Shown: in pieces, positions 1-11,947 of the stretch
Position numbering within the stretch: position 1 is the stretch's first letter
How the letters are laid out: every line of letters begins with the position of its first letter
Assembly (NCBI RefSeq): GCF_963855985.1
Contig: NC_087112.1
Location: 7,008,501-7,072,500 of the forward strand
DNA from: Ostrinia nubilalis
Lineage: Eukaryota; Arthropoda; Insecta; Lepidoptera; Crambidae
DNA length: 64,000 bases
Direction: 5' to 3'
Notes under the pieces: generated by a model
What the model saw: the letters and a program-made list of their open reading frames with translations, nothing else
The model's database searches: none
Told to the model about the DNA's origin: nothing
Made by a program: the position numbers and the translations under genes

Positions 1-1661
1 TTTTTTAGTTTATTTTAAGAGATTGTTTACTATTTAATTTAGGAGTGAGTTTCGATTGTTTTCTGTGTTTATTAATCAAGAGTTTTTCGTAGCTTTAAAG
101 TTCCAATAATGCTGAATTATCTTTGAATTAAAATATTGTTCGTTCATTTCAGTCAAAAGCTAATATCCACTCACTGCTGGTAAAAGGCCTCCCCCAAGAA
201 TTTTCACTAGAATTAAAATGTGCAGTGCTAATTTATTCTCGTAACTTTTTTCTCCTAAAAATCATCCCTTTTCGCCATAATCTTAAACTTTGATTCGATA
301 ACTGTTTCCAGGAGATTGATTATGGCAGCTACGAGTAAATTCTTTGATTTTATAGACACTCAGGTAATCATGATATTTTGTTTAAAATAGCACTATGATT
401 CATTACACAAAAATAGTGTCGCAAACGAGATTCGAACCTGTACTGGCACTGTAGTAGCCTCCTCGAAAATATTTAATGATTGAATGCTTAACGAATTTCT
501 GTCTTATTTTCTCTTTTCCGAATTGCAATGGAAAATGTCCAGACTTACGCCCGTATTCACAAACGATGCTTGTTTAATTGAAGCACAAAATCGAACGCAC
601 AGCACACTCTGTGATTGGTTCGGTGTCGCCCTGTGCGTCCACGCGCACTGTGAGACCTCATAGTAATGTTTGTGAATAGTGTAACAGCCAACACCTGCAA
701 GATCTCTAGACCCAAGCCGGCGGGTTGGTGAATGCGACCTACTTAGTATTTAGGTCGACGGCTGGAGGCGACATTGAATCTGCGTACGCGCATAGGTATA
801 TCTGGCTGTAGGGCTGGCGAGGTGAGGAATGCCTTGGGTGAGAGTAGAAAAATATTATGTGTATCATAGAAACAAAATAACTAGTCGCTATGTAAAGATA
901 CAGCAAAAACAACATAATTATCTTCTATAGGTTTTTTATTTTATTTTTCTTCAATACAGTCCAAGGATGTAGAGAATTATCTACTTACCTTCAGAACAGA
1001 ATTCCTCCTCTCTTCAAAACAGAATTACTTCACTGTATTAAACGCGATTTAATTGATTATAAACCACATTTTATGGAGTAGATATGCCAAGAGCCAAGAA
1101 CGAAAGTGTAATACTTAAATAAATAGTTTAAAATTAGGGTAAAGTCCAAAGTATCTTACTAAAGTTAACCGCTACAATAATTTCACCTGTTTCAGTATTA
1201 TTACAGTAATTTCAGCCCTGCATTCGGGTAATAAGCATATGAATTTTATGTCACAATGTGAATTGCTATACTTAAATCATATGGAGTTATGTTCGTCATA
1301 AAATAGTCACATCGCACAGACAGACAATTATGATACTGAGAGATGTATGTGTATCAATATTATGACAGTGAGTTATGGTGTTAAACAAAATATACCTACT
1401 ACAGTACGGCTAGCACGAAAAACTTTCGAGTTCAAATCGTTTGCGTACTCGAATCGCCATCAAAAGATTTAGTAAGAAAACTACAACAGCGCCCTTGTGA
1501 ACGTGTCGTAAAGTGAACTTAGTATGAGATGTGGTTGCACGAAACTTAATTTGAGAATCAAAATTGTCACGTTATCGTTTAATTCGAAGATTGAGTATCG
1601 AATTTTATCGAATACGCAAACGATTCGAAGACGAAAGTTGTTCATGCTAGAGGTAGGTACA
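1..1661. other. AT-rich non-coding stretch, no gene seen
   Basis: No open frame here looks like a protein and there is no convincing splice structure. The stretch holds one probable MITE (553-680, listed separately) and a tRNA-like B-box at about 421-440 that is not part of a foldable tRNA. Confidence 0.6.
553..680. repeat. Small MITE-like foldback
   Basis: The unit begins TATTCACAAAC and ends with the inverted form GTTTGTGAATA, separated by about 100 bases. It is comparatively GC- and CpG-rich against AT-rich surroundings. Short terminal inverted repeats with no coding capacity fit a non-autonomous DNA transposon. The arms are short and imperfect beyond about 12 bases, so class and exact limits are uncertain. 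Confidence 0.45.
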
Positions 1662-1995
1662 GAACATCCACTGTTGGACATAAATTAGGTTTCCCCCAAT
1701 GACTTCCACTTTGGCCGATTTACTTACTTCATCATCGACATCATTTCAGCCATAGGACGTCCACTGCTGAACATAGGCCTCCCCCAATGATTTCCACGAT
1801 GGCCGGTTGGTGGTGGCCTGCATCCACCGCCTTCCCGGTACCTTTATGAGGTCGCCGTTCCACCTTGTATGTGGACGTCCTACGCTGCGCTTTCTGGGAC
1901 ATGGCCTCCGCTCCAGAACCTTGCTGCCCCATCGGCCGTCAGTTCTGCGTACTATTTGCACTGCCCATTGCCACTTCAGCTTGCTAATCCGGTTT
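1662..1995 (-). mobile_element. 5'-truncated RTE-type LINE 3' ends (two fragments)
   Basis: On the minus strand, 1747-1990 translates to the C-terminal tail typical of lepidopteran RTE LINE polymerases (GRPHTRWNGDLIK, then WMQATTNRPSW and GEAYVQQWT). A shorter second piece of the same tail lies at 1662-1721. Between them is a GAT-rich tract (minus strand), like the simple-repeat 3' terminus of RTE elements. Both are dead 5'-truncated copies. The same sequence recurs at 2.45, 15.06, 27.26, 27.52 and 31.9 kb. Confidence 0.75.
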
Positions 1996-2440
1996 TTACT
2001 TATTTATAACATGTAAAACGATTTTTGTAACTTATTGCAACTTTTTACGTTATTATTACCACATTGATTACGAATTTCTAACACACTGAAACTAATTATT
2101 CATCATATTGACATATATCTGCCTAGCATTCTCCTAGATGTCTAATAACGGCCATCGAATATAAAGAACTTTTTGAACATTTCATTCATCTAGGTAACTA
2201 CGTACTTAATCTAGAACCACAGCTCATCAGTAAGTGCTAAAACTTCTGTAAAGTATAAAGACCGCGTTTCTTGCCAAGCCACTCCATCAAGCTCACGTAC
2301 ACAATGCTAACCACACAATAAAATTGTCCGTCCACCGGGCAAATTATCATTTGTAACAGGTTAACTTGGCCAAAGTATCAATCATAATAATTTTCGTGTC
2401 GCCTTAACGTTATGAGTAGTTAGCAAGTGTCGTCGTCGTC

Positions 2441-2783
2441 GTCGTTTCAGCCAAATGACGTCCACTGCTGGACAAGTCTCCCCCAAGGTTTTCCACAATG
2501 AACGGTCCTGCGCTGCCCGCCTCCAGGCTCTTCCCGCGACCTTTACCAGATCGTCGGTCCACCTAGTAGGAGACCTACCCACGCTACGTCTTCCCAGCAC
2601 GTGGTCGCCACTCGAGAACTTTCCTGCCCCAACGGCCATCGTCTCTACGAGCTTTGTGCCCCGCCCACTGCCACTTGATTTTAGCAATTCTGCGAGCTAT
2701 GTCGGTTACTTTGGTTCACCTGCGGATCTCCTCATTTTTGATTCGATCACGCCCATAGCCCGCTCCATCGCCCATCGCAGTTA
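2441..2783 (-). mobile_element. 5'-truncated RTE-type LINE 3' end
   Basis: The minus-strand translation contains GRRSVGRSPTRWTDDLVKVAG, then AWRRAAQDRSLWKTLGE, the conserved C-terminus of RTE-clade LINE polymerases. The left edge (the element's 3' end) is a run of GTC/GAC triplets at about 2428-2446. The right edge abuts a CA microsatellite. No full-length reading frame remains. Confidence 0.75.
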
Positions 2784-2790
2784 GCAAGTG

Positions 2791-2815
2791 TACACACACA
2801 CACACACACACACTC
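2791..2815. repeat. (CA)n microsatellite
   Basis: An uninterrupted run of CA dinucleotides directly follows the RTE fragment. It is followed by a looser CA/CAAC-rich tract to about 2860. Confidence 0.9.
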
Positions 2816-2924
2816 ACAACACTTTACACACAACACTCAACACATATCACCCAACACACAACTAAATTTACATATTTTGTTAGCTATTAATAAGAATAAT
2901 AAATAGATTTTAATTATATACATA

Positions 2925-3603
2925 CAGGGTGGAAACGTTAAGTGATCTCACTCGATTATTTCTAAACTATACAAGATATCGAAAAACTGATTACTGATTC
3001 TGAAAGTGCTTCACAAGCTCTTTCAAACGGTACCAATAATAGGTTACAGAATAAACTGGATCTATCCGAAAATTCGATGTTTCCAGCTTCCATACATTTA
3101 GTTAAACCACATAATATTAAAAACTTTACAAGATATTCAAAAACTGGTTACTGATCCTGAAAGTGCTTCACGAGCTCCATCCAACGATACCAATAATACG
3201 TCACAAAATAAACTGGATCCATCCGAAAATTCAATGTTTCCAGCTTCCATACATTTAGTACCGCCACAGTCATGGCACTCAAGTCTTGATAATATTAAAA
3301 CAAATAAAGCCTAAAACAAATGTTTTCCGAGAATCATTTTAAATAAGAATGCTATTTACGAGATAATTCTAAGTGTTTATTATTTAATAAAAAAAATTAT
3401 ACTTCCGATATTGTTTGGCTGGCATACATTTAGTATGGAGGCTGAAAACATTTAATTTTCGGATAGATCCAGTTAATTCTGTAACCTATTATTGGTACCA
3501 TTGGATAGACCTCATAAAGCACTTTCAGGATCAGTAACTAGATTTTCGATATCTTGTATAGTTTAGAAATAATCGAATGAGATCACTTATCGTTTCCACC
3601 CTG
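2925..3603. mobile_element. 679-bp foldback element with long terminal inverted repeats
   Basis: The element starts CAGGGTGGAAACG and ends CGTTTCCACCCTG. The arms extend roughly 170 bases: the left-arm blocks around AAGATATCGAAAAACTG and GGTACCAATAATAGGTTACAG reappear reverse-complemented at about 3475-3590. The left-arm block is also partly duplicated in direct orientation at about 3120-3260. There is no coding capacity. It looks like a non-autonomous DNA transposon (MITE/foldback) of unknown superfamily. Confidence 0.8.
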
Positions 3604-3878
3604 TATACCTACCTACATAATTACTTAAGATGTAATTTTACTTGTCATCCTTTAATAGAGACTAATATCATTATCATTAATGTAAGCTTTGTTACTATTA
3701 TTATTATGTTTTAATCTTAATTTCTTATCGCAATAAATTGCCTGACTTGTGTGTTCTCAGACCCCAAAGTAAAGATCTTCTTGTAAAAACTAAAAGGCTC
3801 CTGCGACACAAGCTATGCTTAGTGCAGAAGCCGCTAGTCATAAGAATACTCTGTACATTGATTTAATGGCAATAAACA

Positions 3879-4110
3879 TTTTATTTATTATTTATTTATT
3901 ATTTATTTATCATGAACAATTGGGTTGTTGATAACAGCGATAACTAATATGAGAATCTGGACTAACGGGACTATTCCCACCTCTCTTTCTCACCGCTGCA
4001 ACTCCTGTGTAGCCAGGATCTACAGCTTGACCGCCAATAAAAACCCAACCAGTGAAGGTCAAGTTTGTCCCGGGGGAAAGCTAAACTGTCATTGGACCCG
4101 CAACGAAATT
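3879..4110. repeat. TTTA-rich simple repeat plus dispersed repeat
   Basis: A TTTATTA tract at 3879-3912 is followed at about 3958-4110 by a dispersed repeat (ACGGGACTATTCCCACCTC and onward). This has a reverse-complement copy at about 31735-31815 and a diverged direct copy at about 11705-11800. It looks like part of the 3' region of a LINE family. The open frame across it (3925-4176) has no recognisable protein. Confidence 0.6.
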
Positions 4111-4453
4111 AATCAGAAGAACATTGAAAGTGTTAAGTACTTATGGTTCGACTTCCCACCAGTGCAAAGCGTATGACAGGAGACAAAACAAAGGTTTGTA
4201 ACCTAGGAAAGTTCTAAAGCCTAGGAAGTCCGATTAGTTTTATAATTTAACTGTAAATTACAATTTCAGTGGCAAGAAACATACTTATATTCAAATTAAT
4301 TTGGCGATACATTGAAGTGAATTTATAGCTGCTCTATCTTACAAAATTTGTGAGAGAGTCACATTCTGTCAGCATAAAAGCTACGTAAATAATTTAGTTA
4401 TCACAAAAATGAGAGTTCTCAATCTTCAAAATCTACAAGAAACCACATGTAGA

Positions 4454-4735
4454 TTTTTTTTATGCATAACAAGGCAGGTATTTGACCACAATCGCGCCTG
4501 ATGTTAAGTGGGATGCAGTCTAGGATGGTACATATCTGCCCTGTAAATGCCTATTCACTCTCGCCTTGAAGAGGCCCGGATTATAGTTTTCGGGAAATAC
4601 AGCAGCAGGCAACGAATTCCAGTCCCTAGCTGTTCGCATTATAAAAGAGTCATCGAAACGCTTAGTGCGAGCTGGTGGAATGATAAAAAGATATTTAGGC
4701 TACAGGTAAAAGTAGAGCTGGTATCCCTTGGCTGG
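4454..4735 (-). mobile_element. LINE 3' tail, minus orientation
   Basis: Read on the minus strand it ends with a CACTTAACATCAGGCG-type motif followed shortly by an A-run (the T-run at 4454-4461 on the plus strand). This is the familiar 3' end of a common lepidopteran LINE family. A plus-oriented relative with CACTTACCATCAGGTGAG and a terminal A-run is at about 11895-11947. There is no intact frame. Confidence 0.6.
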
Positions 4736-4739
4736 GTAC

Positions 4740-5555
4740 ACTGTATATACTACCCACACTGAGAAATGCAGTAATTTACCACAATGTCCGATTCAAGGGT
4801 AGCTGTACAATTTATCGAATCTTTATAGTGATAGTTGGCAATCTTATCTTTCGTATCGTAGGGCAGTGAACCAAGAGTATGTTGGCTTTGAAAACTGTTA
4901 ATACCAATACTGAAAGTAATACTGGTAATACCAATAAACTGGTATTTAACTTTCATTACTTATGTATTCCTAGTAAAGTTTTATTTAACTTAAAAAATGT
5001 CAACAATCGGACATAAGCTCTTTCAAAAGATTTTAGGAAAAAAGAGGATTTTGGAAAAGAAAAGCTTATTTATAAGCTAAGACAAAGTAGAATAAAATGA
5101 TTTCTTTTCGATAGATTTCCTGACATGGGAGCCTGTGCCCCTGGTCAATATGTCCTAGGGTTTCTTGAGCAACATCTAAAGGTGATAAAGCCAATCTAGT
5201 AGAGTCATCTAGAGCTTTCCATAGATTTCCAAATAAATAATGGCCTAGCTGCATGGATGTCTCAATTTTATGAGGAACCTCCCTCTCTTTATCATGGGAG
5301 AGGAATTAGTATACTTTTCATGATGGTTGTTATGAGAGTCTATAAGATTGGTTATTATTCCTTTACTGATTTTCCAAAAAGTTTTGTCTCTAAATTTTTC
5401 AAAGCAGAAAACTTGGCAAGCGATTATAAACCGTATTCTCATATATCCGCTTCGGCCGTCTTAATCGCTGGTCAAACTCAAGTTTAACCGGTCGGCCATC
5501 ACTGCAAACTAGACCGCAGTTTAAAATAGTCCGAAACGGGCCCATGTCTGCTGCG
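4740..5555. other. Non-coding stretch, no gene seen
   Basis: Short overlapping frames occur on both strands near 5060-5490, but none has a domain, plausible codon bias or splice context I can recognise. No repeat family is obvious. Confidence 0.5.
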
Positions 5556-5559
5556 ACTG

Positions 5560-5762
5560 CAGTTTGTGAACACCGCTCCTCCGCTTGGCCGCGTCTTTAC
5601 TTAACTTCCAGATTTATATTTTAATTTTATACCGAGTATAAGTGTTGTACACAATGAGTATTTTCGGCTCCGTTCGCGAGTAGGGTCCGTTCTGTTCAGT
5701 AGGCGCTGGGATCGCGTCGCGCGAGTCGGCCAGTGCGCTAGTGTGCTTAAGTGACCAAAAGT
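5560..5762 (+). promoter_or_regulatory. Candidate promoter and non-coding first exon (distal)
   Basis: A CpG-rich stretch rises sharply from AT-rich surroundings. An arthropod initiator-like TTCAGT lies at 5695-5700. The GTG/AGTG-rich leader after it is followed by a strong donor, GTAAGT at 5763-5768. Initiator, short leader and donor is the usual form of an insect non-coding first exon on the + strand. The CpG-rich zone continues downstream to about 6020. The only + strand gene downstream in the window is the projectin gene, 28 kb away. It could be an alternative distal promoter of that gene or belong to another transcript; this is inference. Confidence 0.35.
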
Positions 5763-6091
5763 GTAAGTGATTAGTGCTTATTAATCGATTAATGCTTGTG
5801 CGGTGACGTGAAGTGGGGCTTCGGGCTAACATACTAACGCATGCGTGGGTGGAAATTTGATAAGGCGTCGAGTTCGGGCGAGTTACCGATTTTGTATGTG
5901 TGGAGGCGGGCGGGCAGACTATTTTAGTACTGGGCGGGTATTTTGGCGGTGTGGCTGCGCGGGCGCCGCGCACGTTACTTCGAAGGAATCGTGGATGGAT
6001 GACGTCTCGTGCGTGGAAAAGTTCACGAGATTTGCATGAGCTTAATCCCAGTATTATATTATGTTACAGTATAAAATTTTATTTTTTATGA

Positions 6092-7160
6092 CCATTTTTG
6101 TAATGTAAAAAGTAAAATTACAAACATGACTGACATGTCTGTAAAAATAGATTTAATTAGGCCTTGATTGCTAACATAAAAATTGAAAAAATCGACCGAC
6201 TGTTCCTAAAAATTAAAATGTAATTTAACAGATTTTTGATGTAATTTATTGTCTGTAATGATATCTCATTAAAACGACTTTCATAGGCCATAAAATGCCT
6301 ACAAAAATTCAACTATAACGTAGATCTAACTATAAATCTTTTATAACTAACGCACGTATTGTTACAAATTATTATAAATCTTTCATTTGCAATCGAAAAA
6401 CAAAGATATAAAATGTCAGAAACATTGTCGCCGCTGGCAAGGCTGGGACATTATTGTTATGATCTTGACACAATAACAATAAGAAAGTAAATAATAATAA
6501 CGTCTAGTGGTACTGAATCATTGCAACATGTAATGTATTAGAAGATTATCATTACACACTATGTAACACTCCCAGTTGTTACAATGATACTGTTACATTA
6601 GATTTATTAATGACATTTTAATTCTGATTTATTAATGTGATTTAATACCTAATTATTTATGCGTTATGGTTATTATCAGACAATGTTTTTTTTTATTCTA
6701 TCTGAATACCAACAGCATATTTTTTTTGTTGTTTTTATATTAGCTAAAACATTGTTTCAATCATGGACATTTTATTTAAAAAAAATAGTATTTAAATATT
6801 TTTTACAGAATATAAAGTACAAGGTACTTACAGTTGTTGCTGTTGCTGCAATAGCAACTCACAAAATATAAGAATGATATACTGTTTGAATAACATTCAT
6901 TGGCCGATATAATAATTTTATGAGCATTAAAATTAAACAGATTCACTTAAATTGTATGCTTAATTAGTTAATAAAAAAAGTTAAAAAAAATCTCAAAGAA
7001 GGAACTCCTGTAAAACTTACTACTTAAAACAAATTGTTATAGAAGTTCCGCCAGACATGTATAATTAAAATAAGATAAGATTAATTAAATTGATAGTGTT
7101 ACAATGACATGAATTGAGCAAGAATTTAAGAAAATAGAACTGAAATTTTTGATATACTTA
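6092..7160. other. AT-rich non-coding stretch, no gene seen
   Basis: Very AT-rich sequence with no convincing reading frame. The 70-residue frame at 6659-6871 is a low-complexity Phe/Ile/Leu-rich translation of T-rich DNA. Confidence 0.6.
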
Positions 7161-7162
7161 TT

Positions 7163-7292
7163 TAAGGCTGGGTTGCACCATCTTACTTTACCTTTAACAA
7201 ACGTCAAAAATCTTTCAAAACCAAAACAAAAGCACTGGTTATTGTATAGTTACGGTTAAAGTAAGGTCGTAAGATGGTGCAACTCAGCCTAA
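7163..7292. mobile_element. 130-bp MITE
   Basis: The left terminus AAGGCTGGGTTGCACCATCT is matched by the right terminus AGATGGTGCAACTCAGCCT read in reverse complement. The inner parts of the arms (TTACTTTA... and ...TAAAGTAA) extend the pairing. The unit has no coding capacity. A degraded copy lies 370 bases downstream. Confidence 0.8.
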
Positions 7293-7535
7293 GTGTGAAC
7301 GCCGTCATTTGGCTGAAAACGAAAGGAATCCAATAGCATTATTATCTTTCTCATACACAGGTATTTGTTATTTCTGAGGTTGTAATTCATCTGATATGTA
7401 TGGATTAACAGTAACACACAACATTTCTCTAGATTCTAGAAGAACTTTGTCTGGGACAAAACCCCTGGTGTTAGATACCAAAAAGTATACAAAACTAATC
7501 CTAATTTTTGAAATTGACTGAGAATCATCTAAGGC

Positions 7536-7652
7536 TGACTCATTTTGCTTTAACGACAAACGTCAAAATTCTGTCAAACTCCATACAAAAAGCACCGGGT
7601 AACATTATAGTTTCGGTTAAAGTTAGGTGGTGCAACTCTGCCTAAATCAATA
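7536..7652. repeat. Degraded copy of the 7163 MITE
   Basis: It retains the internal ACAAACGTCAAAA block, the AAAAGCAC block, the GGTTAAAGT block and the terminal GGTGCAACTC...CCTA of the intact copy, in the same orientation, but the left terminus is eroded. Confidence 0.65.
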
Positions 7653-10130
7653 TAGGCAATCTTTAATCTAAAGGCCAAAAGTATTGATTGAAAGGGTGGG
7701 TCTGTTTCACCTCGACGTTGATCGATGACCGGGCCGAGCATCGAACCCTGGGCCGTGCCAAAATGCCGGTCAGTCACGTGGTGTGAATACTTTGATCGCA
7801 ATCAAATTAATTAAGGAAAAGAATAGGACGGATCAAATTGTTAATACATGATGATGATGATGATGATGACTGATATTTTCTTAAAATGTTCAAAATCATC
7901 AGACGGTACGTTGTCGTGTAGGTTAGGTTAATAAAAAGACAAATAAATCAACCAAGATGTTGATTTTTTCAGTTTCATAAAGAAAAGACTTAGAAATGAT
8001 AAAATGACCTATGGAAAACAAGAAAAATCTTTATTTATTATTTATTATGGAGGAACGCAAACATACAGTAATGCAGTGAAATAGGATAATATTGTGTCAT
8101 TAGGTATTAATTAAAATTATGTGGCATTATCTATAATTCTGGAAATTTATGATAGCCTTCGTTCGTTACCTACCAAATTCCAGTAAAATTCATTCATACA
8201 TATAACTGTCAATAAATATGTCGTCTTTATTATGTGTGTTTATCCATGAATGACTTTCATTGCTAATGAAATTACCACAAATCTAAGAATATTTTAGGGT
8301 TAACTAATTTTGCTAGATTTCACAGATGTTATGTGTCCTACTTATTTTCATTTTGATAATGAAAATAAGATTTTGTTTGAATAATGAAAATGCAAAAAAA
8401 TTTGGTATTAGGTATACCATATTAAATAACACGAAACTAGACTTACCTCCACACTAGGCATTGCCTGTCCTATGGAAGTAGATACTATAAGGGCTTTTTC
8501 CTACGGTGACATCCCATATTTTGCAGGAACTTGTTTTTTTTACTCGATCCCGTTTAAAAGTATGCGTGTTTTGTTATAAACTGGATTGCCATGGGAACGA
8601 GCCATTACACGAAGATCCCGTTTGTAATGTCTCGCAAAAAACCGATCCGTTTGAGTTAGGAATTTGAATCGCAAACATAATAATATGTGAGTTCACACAA
8701 TAGTCCAGTTTAGCGGGATCCATTTGATTGTCGTGGGCAATGGCCTAATACCTACCTACTCAAGACAAGAAAAGTCTGGGACTTGTTAGTTAATCCTCAC
8801 CTTGAAATGAAAAAAAATGCGAGACAGAACAATTTGTTCTTGATACAGCCCGCAACAAATTAAGAACAATTATCAAAGACTGGTAGATTGCCAGCTAAGA
8901 CAACTATTATGAAATTCAGCAATTAAATACTAAGAAGTGATTTTGACACGTCGCTGCAACTGTGCAACAGATGCTCATTAAAAAATAAAGAAAGTTTGAT
9001 GTCACATACTGATAAAGTTAGAATGTCATCCAAATAAACGACTTTCATATAACTATACTTGAAATGGATTTGTTGATGGCTTTAAGAAATAATCGTGTGT
9101 AGTAGTAGCACAATAACAACGTGTGTACATGAATTAGTACGTAATAATAATATTTAATATTTTTGTTTCAATACTAAATCGGAAAATAAAATAATAGGTA
9201 TTTGAAGGTAGACTTCACGCGTATCTATTATTTAAAAAAAATTATAATGATTCAACTTTTTTCTTGATATAAAACATTAAAAAATATATCTGTTTTCCTG
9301 CGCAGGCGTTAATTTTTAGCGATATTGAAGTCATGCAATTTTCAATTGTAACTAACGAAACAAAATAAAGTTGATCATCATTAATACACAACACTTAACA
9401 TAATTGGCAAACAAATAAGTATTATAAATAAAATAATAAATGGATTAATTAATGTTAATAAGGGAAATTAAATATAATTTTCTTGTTAGGTTTCTTAGGT
9501 ATGTATTACTTTTGTTTACAACATCAGATAACGTCCAATATAAAACTTAGATTTTTTATAATGGTAAATAATGTTACCTATATTCGAGTAAATAAACATA
9601 AAATTAATGGGTCAAGGTGGTGAAGAGTAATCTTATTTATTTACTATAAGTTAGTGCTTTAAAGTAAACCTAATTCTAAAAGTAATTCTAGTACCTATAA
9701 TACAAGCTTTGCTTAGTTTGGGGCTAGCGGCGCAGTGTAAAAAATGTCCAAGGATATTTACCTATTTATTTATTTAATTAGTTAATAAAAAATAATTTAA
9801 GACTTAAATTACTTTCTTTTGGGTTAACCATGCAATTTTCTGCGCCGAAAACCAAACTGACAAACTAATGGCAAGTAACCTTCAAACTGTGAAACAAAAA
9901 TAACCTGTGGCTGAACCTACCGACTATTCATAGATGAAATCATAGCAACAGAAGGCCTTAGCATAAATATTTTTCACACAAGATTATCACCTGTCCCTCT
10001 CGCACTCAAGCGAAACCACAACACTGTCTCTTTCCACATGGCCAAAAGCCAACAGTCGACACTTCAGTTACGAAATATGAAATCTAATAATGACGAACGT
10101 TATTAATAAAAATTGCAGCGATACTTTCCG
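7653..10130. other. AT-rich non-coding stretch with a GAT microsatellite
   Basis: The stretch contains a short (ATG)n tract at about 7848-7869 and otherwise unremarkable AT-rich sequence. I see no gene, RNA gene or clear mobile element. Confidence 0.55.
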
Positions 10131-10141
10131 ATGTGAGTGCA

Positions 10142-10222
10142 ATGACGTCTAGTGATAAGGACCGAAAGGTTGAAGATAGAGATAAAAATGAGATAGAAAA
10201 GATATTTAGGCTCTTAGGAAAG
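10142..10222 (+). CDS. Possible orphan coding exon, unassigned
   Basis: An ATG at 10142 opens a 27-codon frame of charged composition (MTSSDKDRKVEDRDKNEIEK, then IFRLLGK) that ends exactly at a good donor, GTAGGT. The composition is protein-like and unlike the surrounding AT-rich noise. I cannot identify the protein, and I could not connect it in frame to the open stretch downstream. It may be the first coding exon of a small gene, an exon of a transposon, or chance. Confidence 0.25.
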
Positions 10223-10482
10223 GTAGGTGCGTTATATTACTAACATACAGAAAAACATATAAAATAAAAACAAAAAAATAAGGGTAAAACTTCAAAAAGT
10301 CGGCCGGTAATAACATGACTTTCTTTTTATGCTCATTTTATTCAACTTGGATATTTTTTACCAAGCAATTTTGAAATTTTTAGATATGCTTGGCCATTAT
10401 TGAGTTCTTAGGGGGTAATTTCACGGATTTCACACTTGAAAGAAAGCAGATTTTCAAACATTTCTTCTTCAACTATATCTGA

Positions 10483-10710
10483 TTCTGTGAACTTTTCAAC
10501 CTGTGTGGCTATTGTGGGTATTGTAGACCTAATCCTCGATTTGTCTCTGGTAAATTAAAAGGGGTTCCTGCTCCTGAAGTGGAGAATAAATGGCTAGATG
10601 ATACTGATGCTGATGATATCTGTGAAATGGAAGATTATTATCTAAAAATCTTCACCTATGTACTTGCGATCAAAGCAGTACAGCATGCCACTGTGTATTT
10701 AATCAGATAA
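10483..10710 (+). pseudogene. Protein-like open stretch, unassigned, possibly a gene or transposon fragment
   Basis: A 75-codon open stretch ending in TAA reads as plausible protein: a Cys-rich start (CGYCGYC), then GKLKGVPAPEVENKWLDDTD, then an acidic EMEDYY segment and a hydrophobic end. It has no start codon near its beginning. A possible acceptor GTAG lies at about 10524-10527. It lies 260 bases after the candidate exon at 10142-10222, but the simple splice joins I tried do not keep frame. No family recognised. Confidence 0.2.
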
Positions 10711-11284
10711 TGCAAGAGAATAAAAAATTATGAGTTGCATATCATTTGTAATGATTAATTAACCAACCAAAATTGATTAATTAACTATAAGGCAATTGAC
10801 CTTTTTATAATACAACAGCTGTTTATCAACCATGTCCAAGCTCCAATAATCATAATTGTCTTCAACACCTCTAATTCTCAAGCATTAATTTTCTATTGTC
10901 TATTGCTGTCCTCATTTAAATCTCACCGAGAACATTAAAGTTTGCAAGTTTTTAGGGGTTGGATGCAAGAGAGATCATTAATTTGTGAAATAAAGTATTG
11001 CCTTCTTTTGACATTTTAATGCAATGATGAATCTTAGCATCGAACACTTTAATTTTATTCATACACGTTTTTCTTCATGGTGTGGTGTTTCCTTTTTATA
11101 ACAAGTCGTCATCATCATCATCATCGATACAGGAACTCTCTAATTCACAGACAAAAATGGTAGCCTACGTTTGAAATAAAACCAGCACTAGGTACTCGTA
11201 ATTTCAATAGGAAATATTTTCCAATTACTTACCTACTACTTTACCATGTGAATGCACTCTTATTAGAGATCATTCGGATCGCAG

Positions 11285-11716
11285 AAAACAGTTTTTAAGT
11301 TGTATTTTCTACATCTGGCAAGATGTTATGTCAGGAGCATTTCTGAACTTCCCACCTGTTGGACATTTAATAATTCTTATCTCTATTTTGAGGGAACACA
11401 AAAGGCTGTCACGACTTGTTTCTCAATTACTCGGTATGTCAGTGTTAATTTAGAAAAACGTTTTGGCACTAACGTCCAGGATTGTCATAATAATAGAGAT
11501 GTTTGCGAGCAAAGGTTTTGCATTGTGAAAAGCAAGATGCGTATGAGTAAGCAGGGTTTGTTTTTTGTTTCACGTTCAAAAACGTTTGCCTCTGTTAATT
11601 TAGCCACAATGTATTTCAACAGCTTGTCTTCTAAGAATGTTAAACGAGTGCACCAACTCTTGACAGAAAGGTCTTCTCTGGCTTTCACGTGCCAGATGTT
11701 GTTTATACGGGACTAA
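11285..11716 (+). other. 138-codon open frame of unknown nature
   Basis: The frame from 11300 to 11716 is open for 138 codons, and part of the complementary strand is open too. The translation (rich in Ser, Leu, Phe and Cys) has no domain I recognise. It runs directly into a repeat found elsewhere in the window (11705 onward), so a decayed transposon is more likely than a host gene. Confidence 0.2.
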
Positions 11717-11947
11717 TCCCACCTCTTCCCCATCACTACCACTCCTGTTGATCAAGGATGTACAGCTGCTTCAGCAGGAATGAGATTGTCTTCTTCTAAC
11801 GCAAGGGTAATAATAACTGATATCACAACTAGTGTCAAACTCGACAAAACAAAAGGTGAAGCTCGCTTCCACCTTCGGCCTGATCATCACTTACCATCAG
11901 GTGAGATACAGGCCAAGAGCTTCCTCATTGTGGTTTAAAAAAAAACT
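11705..11947 (+). mobile_element. LINE 3' tail, plus orientation
   Basis: The first part resembles the dispersed repeat at 3958-4110. The second part ends CACTTACCATCAGGTGAGAT, then GGCCAAGAGCTTCCTC and an A-run, the usual 3' terminus of a common lepidopteran LINE family. The tail at 4454-4735 is a minus-oriented relative. Confidence 0.6.

Noticed and set aside
421..440. B-box-like GATTCGAACC (complement GGTTCGAATC) suggesting a tRNA
   Set aside because: No A-box, anticodon stem or acceptor stem can be folded around it; at most a SINE or tRNA relic.
5845..6091. Small overlapping ORFs in the CpG-rich segment near 5.9 kb
   Set aside because: Frames stay open because the DNA is GC-rich; translations are low-complexity and conflict with each other. 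A leader or promoter fits better.
6659..6871. Hydrophobic 70-residue ORF resembling a membrane protein
   Set aside because: Composition is what T-rich noise encodes; no start context, no neighbours, no homology recognised.
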